64,000 nucleotides of DNA from NCBI RefSeq assembly GCF_010993985.1, contig NZ_WINH01000002.1:160091-224090 (forward strand), written 5' to 3'. The translations under genes were made by a program, and so were the position numbers. Within the stretch, counting starts at the first letter, position 1. Each line of letters begins with the position of its first letter. The notes under the pieces are model-generated. The model was not told the origin of the DNA. It saw nothing but the letters and a program-made list of their open reading frames with translations, and did no database searches. Shown one piece after another: positions 63,960 through 64,000 of the stretch. The stretch comes from Paraferrimonas sp. SM1919. GTDB lineage: Bacteria; Pseudomonadota; Gammaproteobacteria; Enterobacterales; Shewanellaceae.

Positions 63960-64000
63960 TTAATTTTGTTGATAAGCCTTGGCGACTTCCTCACTGATGA
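63960..64000 (-). CDS. C-terminal end of a protein (rest outside window)
   Basis: The minus-strand frame from the right edge reads 'ISEEVAKAYQQN' then TAA at 63962-63960, just before the terminator at 63929-63954. It looks like the final helix of a protein. Too short to identify; by position it may be another carbohydrate gene. Confidence 0.5.
   Translation of the reverse strand, partial: ISEEVAKAYQQN

Overview
The window looks like chromosomal DNA of a marine gammaproteobacterium, most likely Shewanella or a close relative (Alteromonadales). The basis is gene content and order: long-form pstC/pstA, acpH-queA-tgt-yajC-secD-secF, a nagB/nagR/nagK/nagA/nagP amino-sugar cluster followed by two Shewanella-type porins, and arcA beside a lysine-riboswitch-controlled lysC. 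No rRNA, tRNA, CRISPR array, prophage or insertion sequence was seen. Nearly all genes are intact; only the two edge genes are partial.

Layout. 1-4.3 kb: end of a phosphate-uptake operon (pstC, pstA, pstB, phoU). 4.4-14.6 kb: an accessory block of two divergent operons. The minus-strand operon encodes an atypical SDR/epimerase, a chlorophyll-b-reductase-like SDR, a red-chlorophyll-catabolite-reductase (RCCR)-like protein, an MFS carrier and an alpha/beta hydrolase. The plus-strand genes encode a nitrilase-fold enzyme, a VOC protein, an unknown protein, a REDY/HapK-like protein and an SDR, followed by an SDF-family carrier. 14.7-16.0 kb: FKBP-type isomerase and ung. 16.3-19.7 kb: a four-gene operon (PuuE-type cyclic-amide/imide hydrolase, CitE-type lyase, MaoC hydratase, acyl-CoA dehydrogenase). 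19.7-20.3 kb: non-coding repeats. 20.3-30.7 kb: lipoproteins, a small outer-membrane barrel, a LysR regulator, an NHL-repeat protein, a degenerate esterase and a PepSY protein. 30.1-36.3 kb: acpH, queA, tgt, yajC, secD, secF. 36.5-44.5 kb: GlcNAc catabolism and two porins. 44.6-51.2 kb: arcA, lysine riboswitch-lysC, rluA, cobalamin riboswitch-btuB, ribA. 51.2-58.6 kb: a Crp/Fnr-family regulator divergent from a five-gene operon (two MmgE/PrpD proteins, PaaK-type CoA ligase, amidase, CaiB/BaiF CoA-transferase). 58.8-62.0 kb: yqjG-pirin-doxX with a divergent LysR regulator. 62.1-63.9 kb: an exported GH13 amylase.

Most interesting reading: the 4.4-13 kb, 16.3-19.7 kb and 51.2-58.6 kb blocks may form one catabolic regulon. 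The first carries relatives of linear-tetrapyrrole and chlorophyll-breakdown enzymes. The other two have the enzymes expected for opening a cyclic imide, hydrolysing the half-amide, activating the dicarboxylate with CoA and cleaving it by hydration and a citramalyl/malyl-CoA-type lyase. Each block has an FNR/CRP-like palindrome (TTGA-N6-TCAA type) about 50-60 bases before a first gene, and a cysteine-poor Crp/Fnr regulator lies beside one of them. A hypothesis that fits is degradation of pyrrolic or maleimide-type tetrapyrrole fragments. Family calls come from reading the sequence; the shared pathway is inference.
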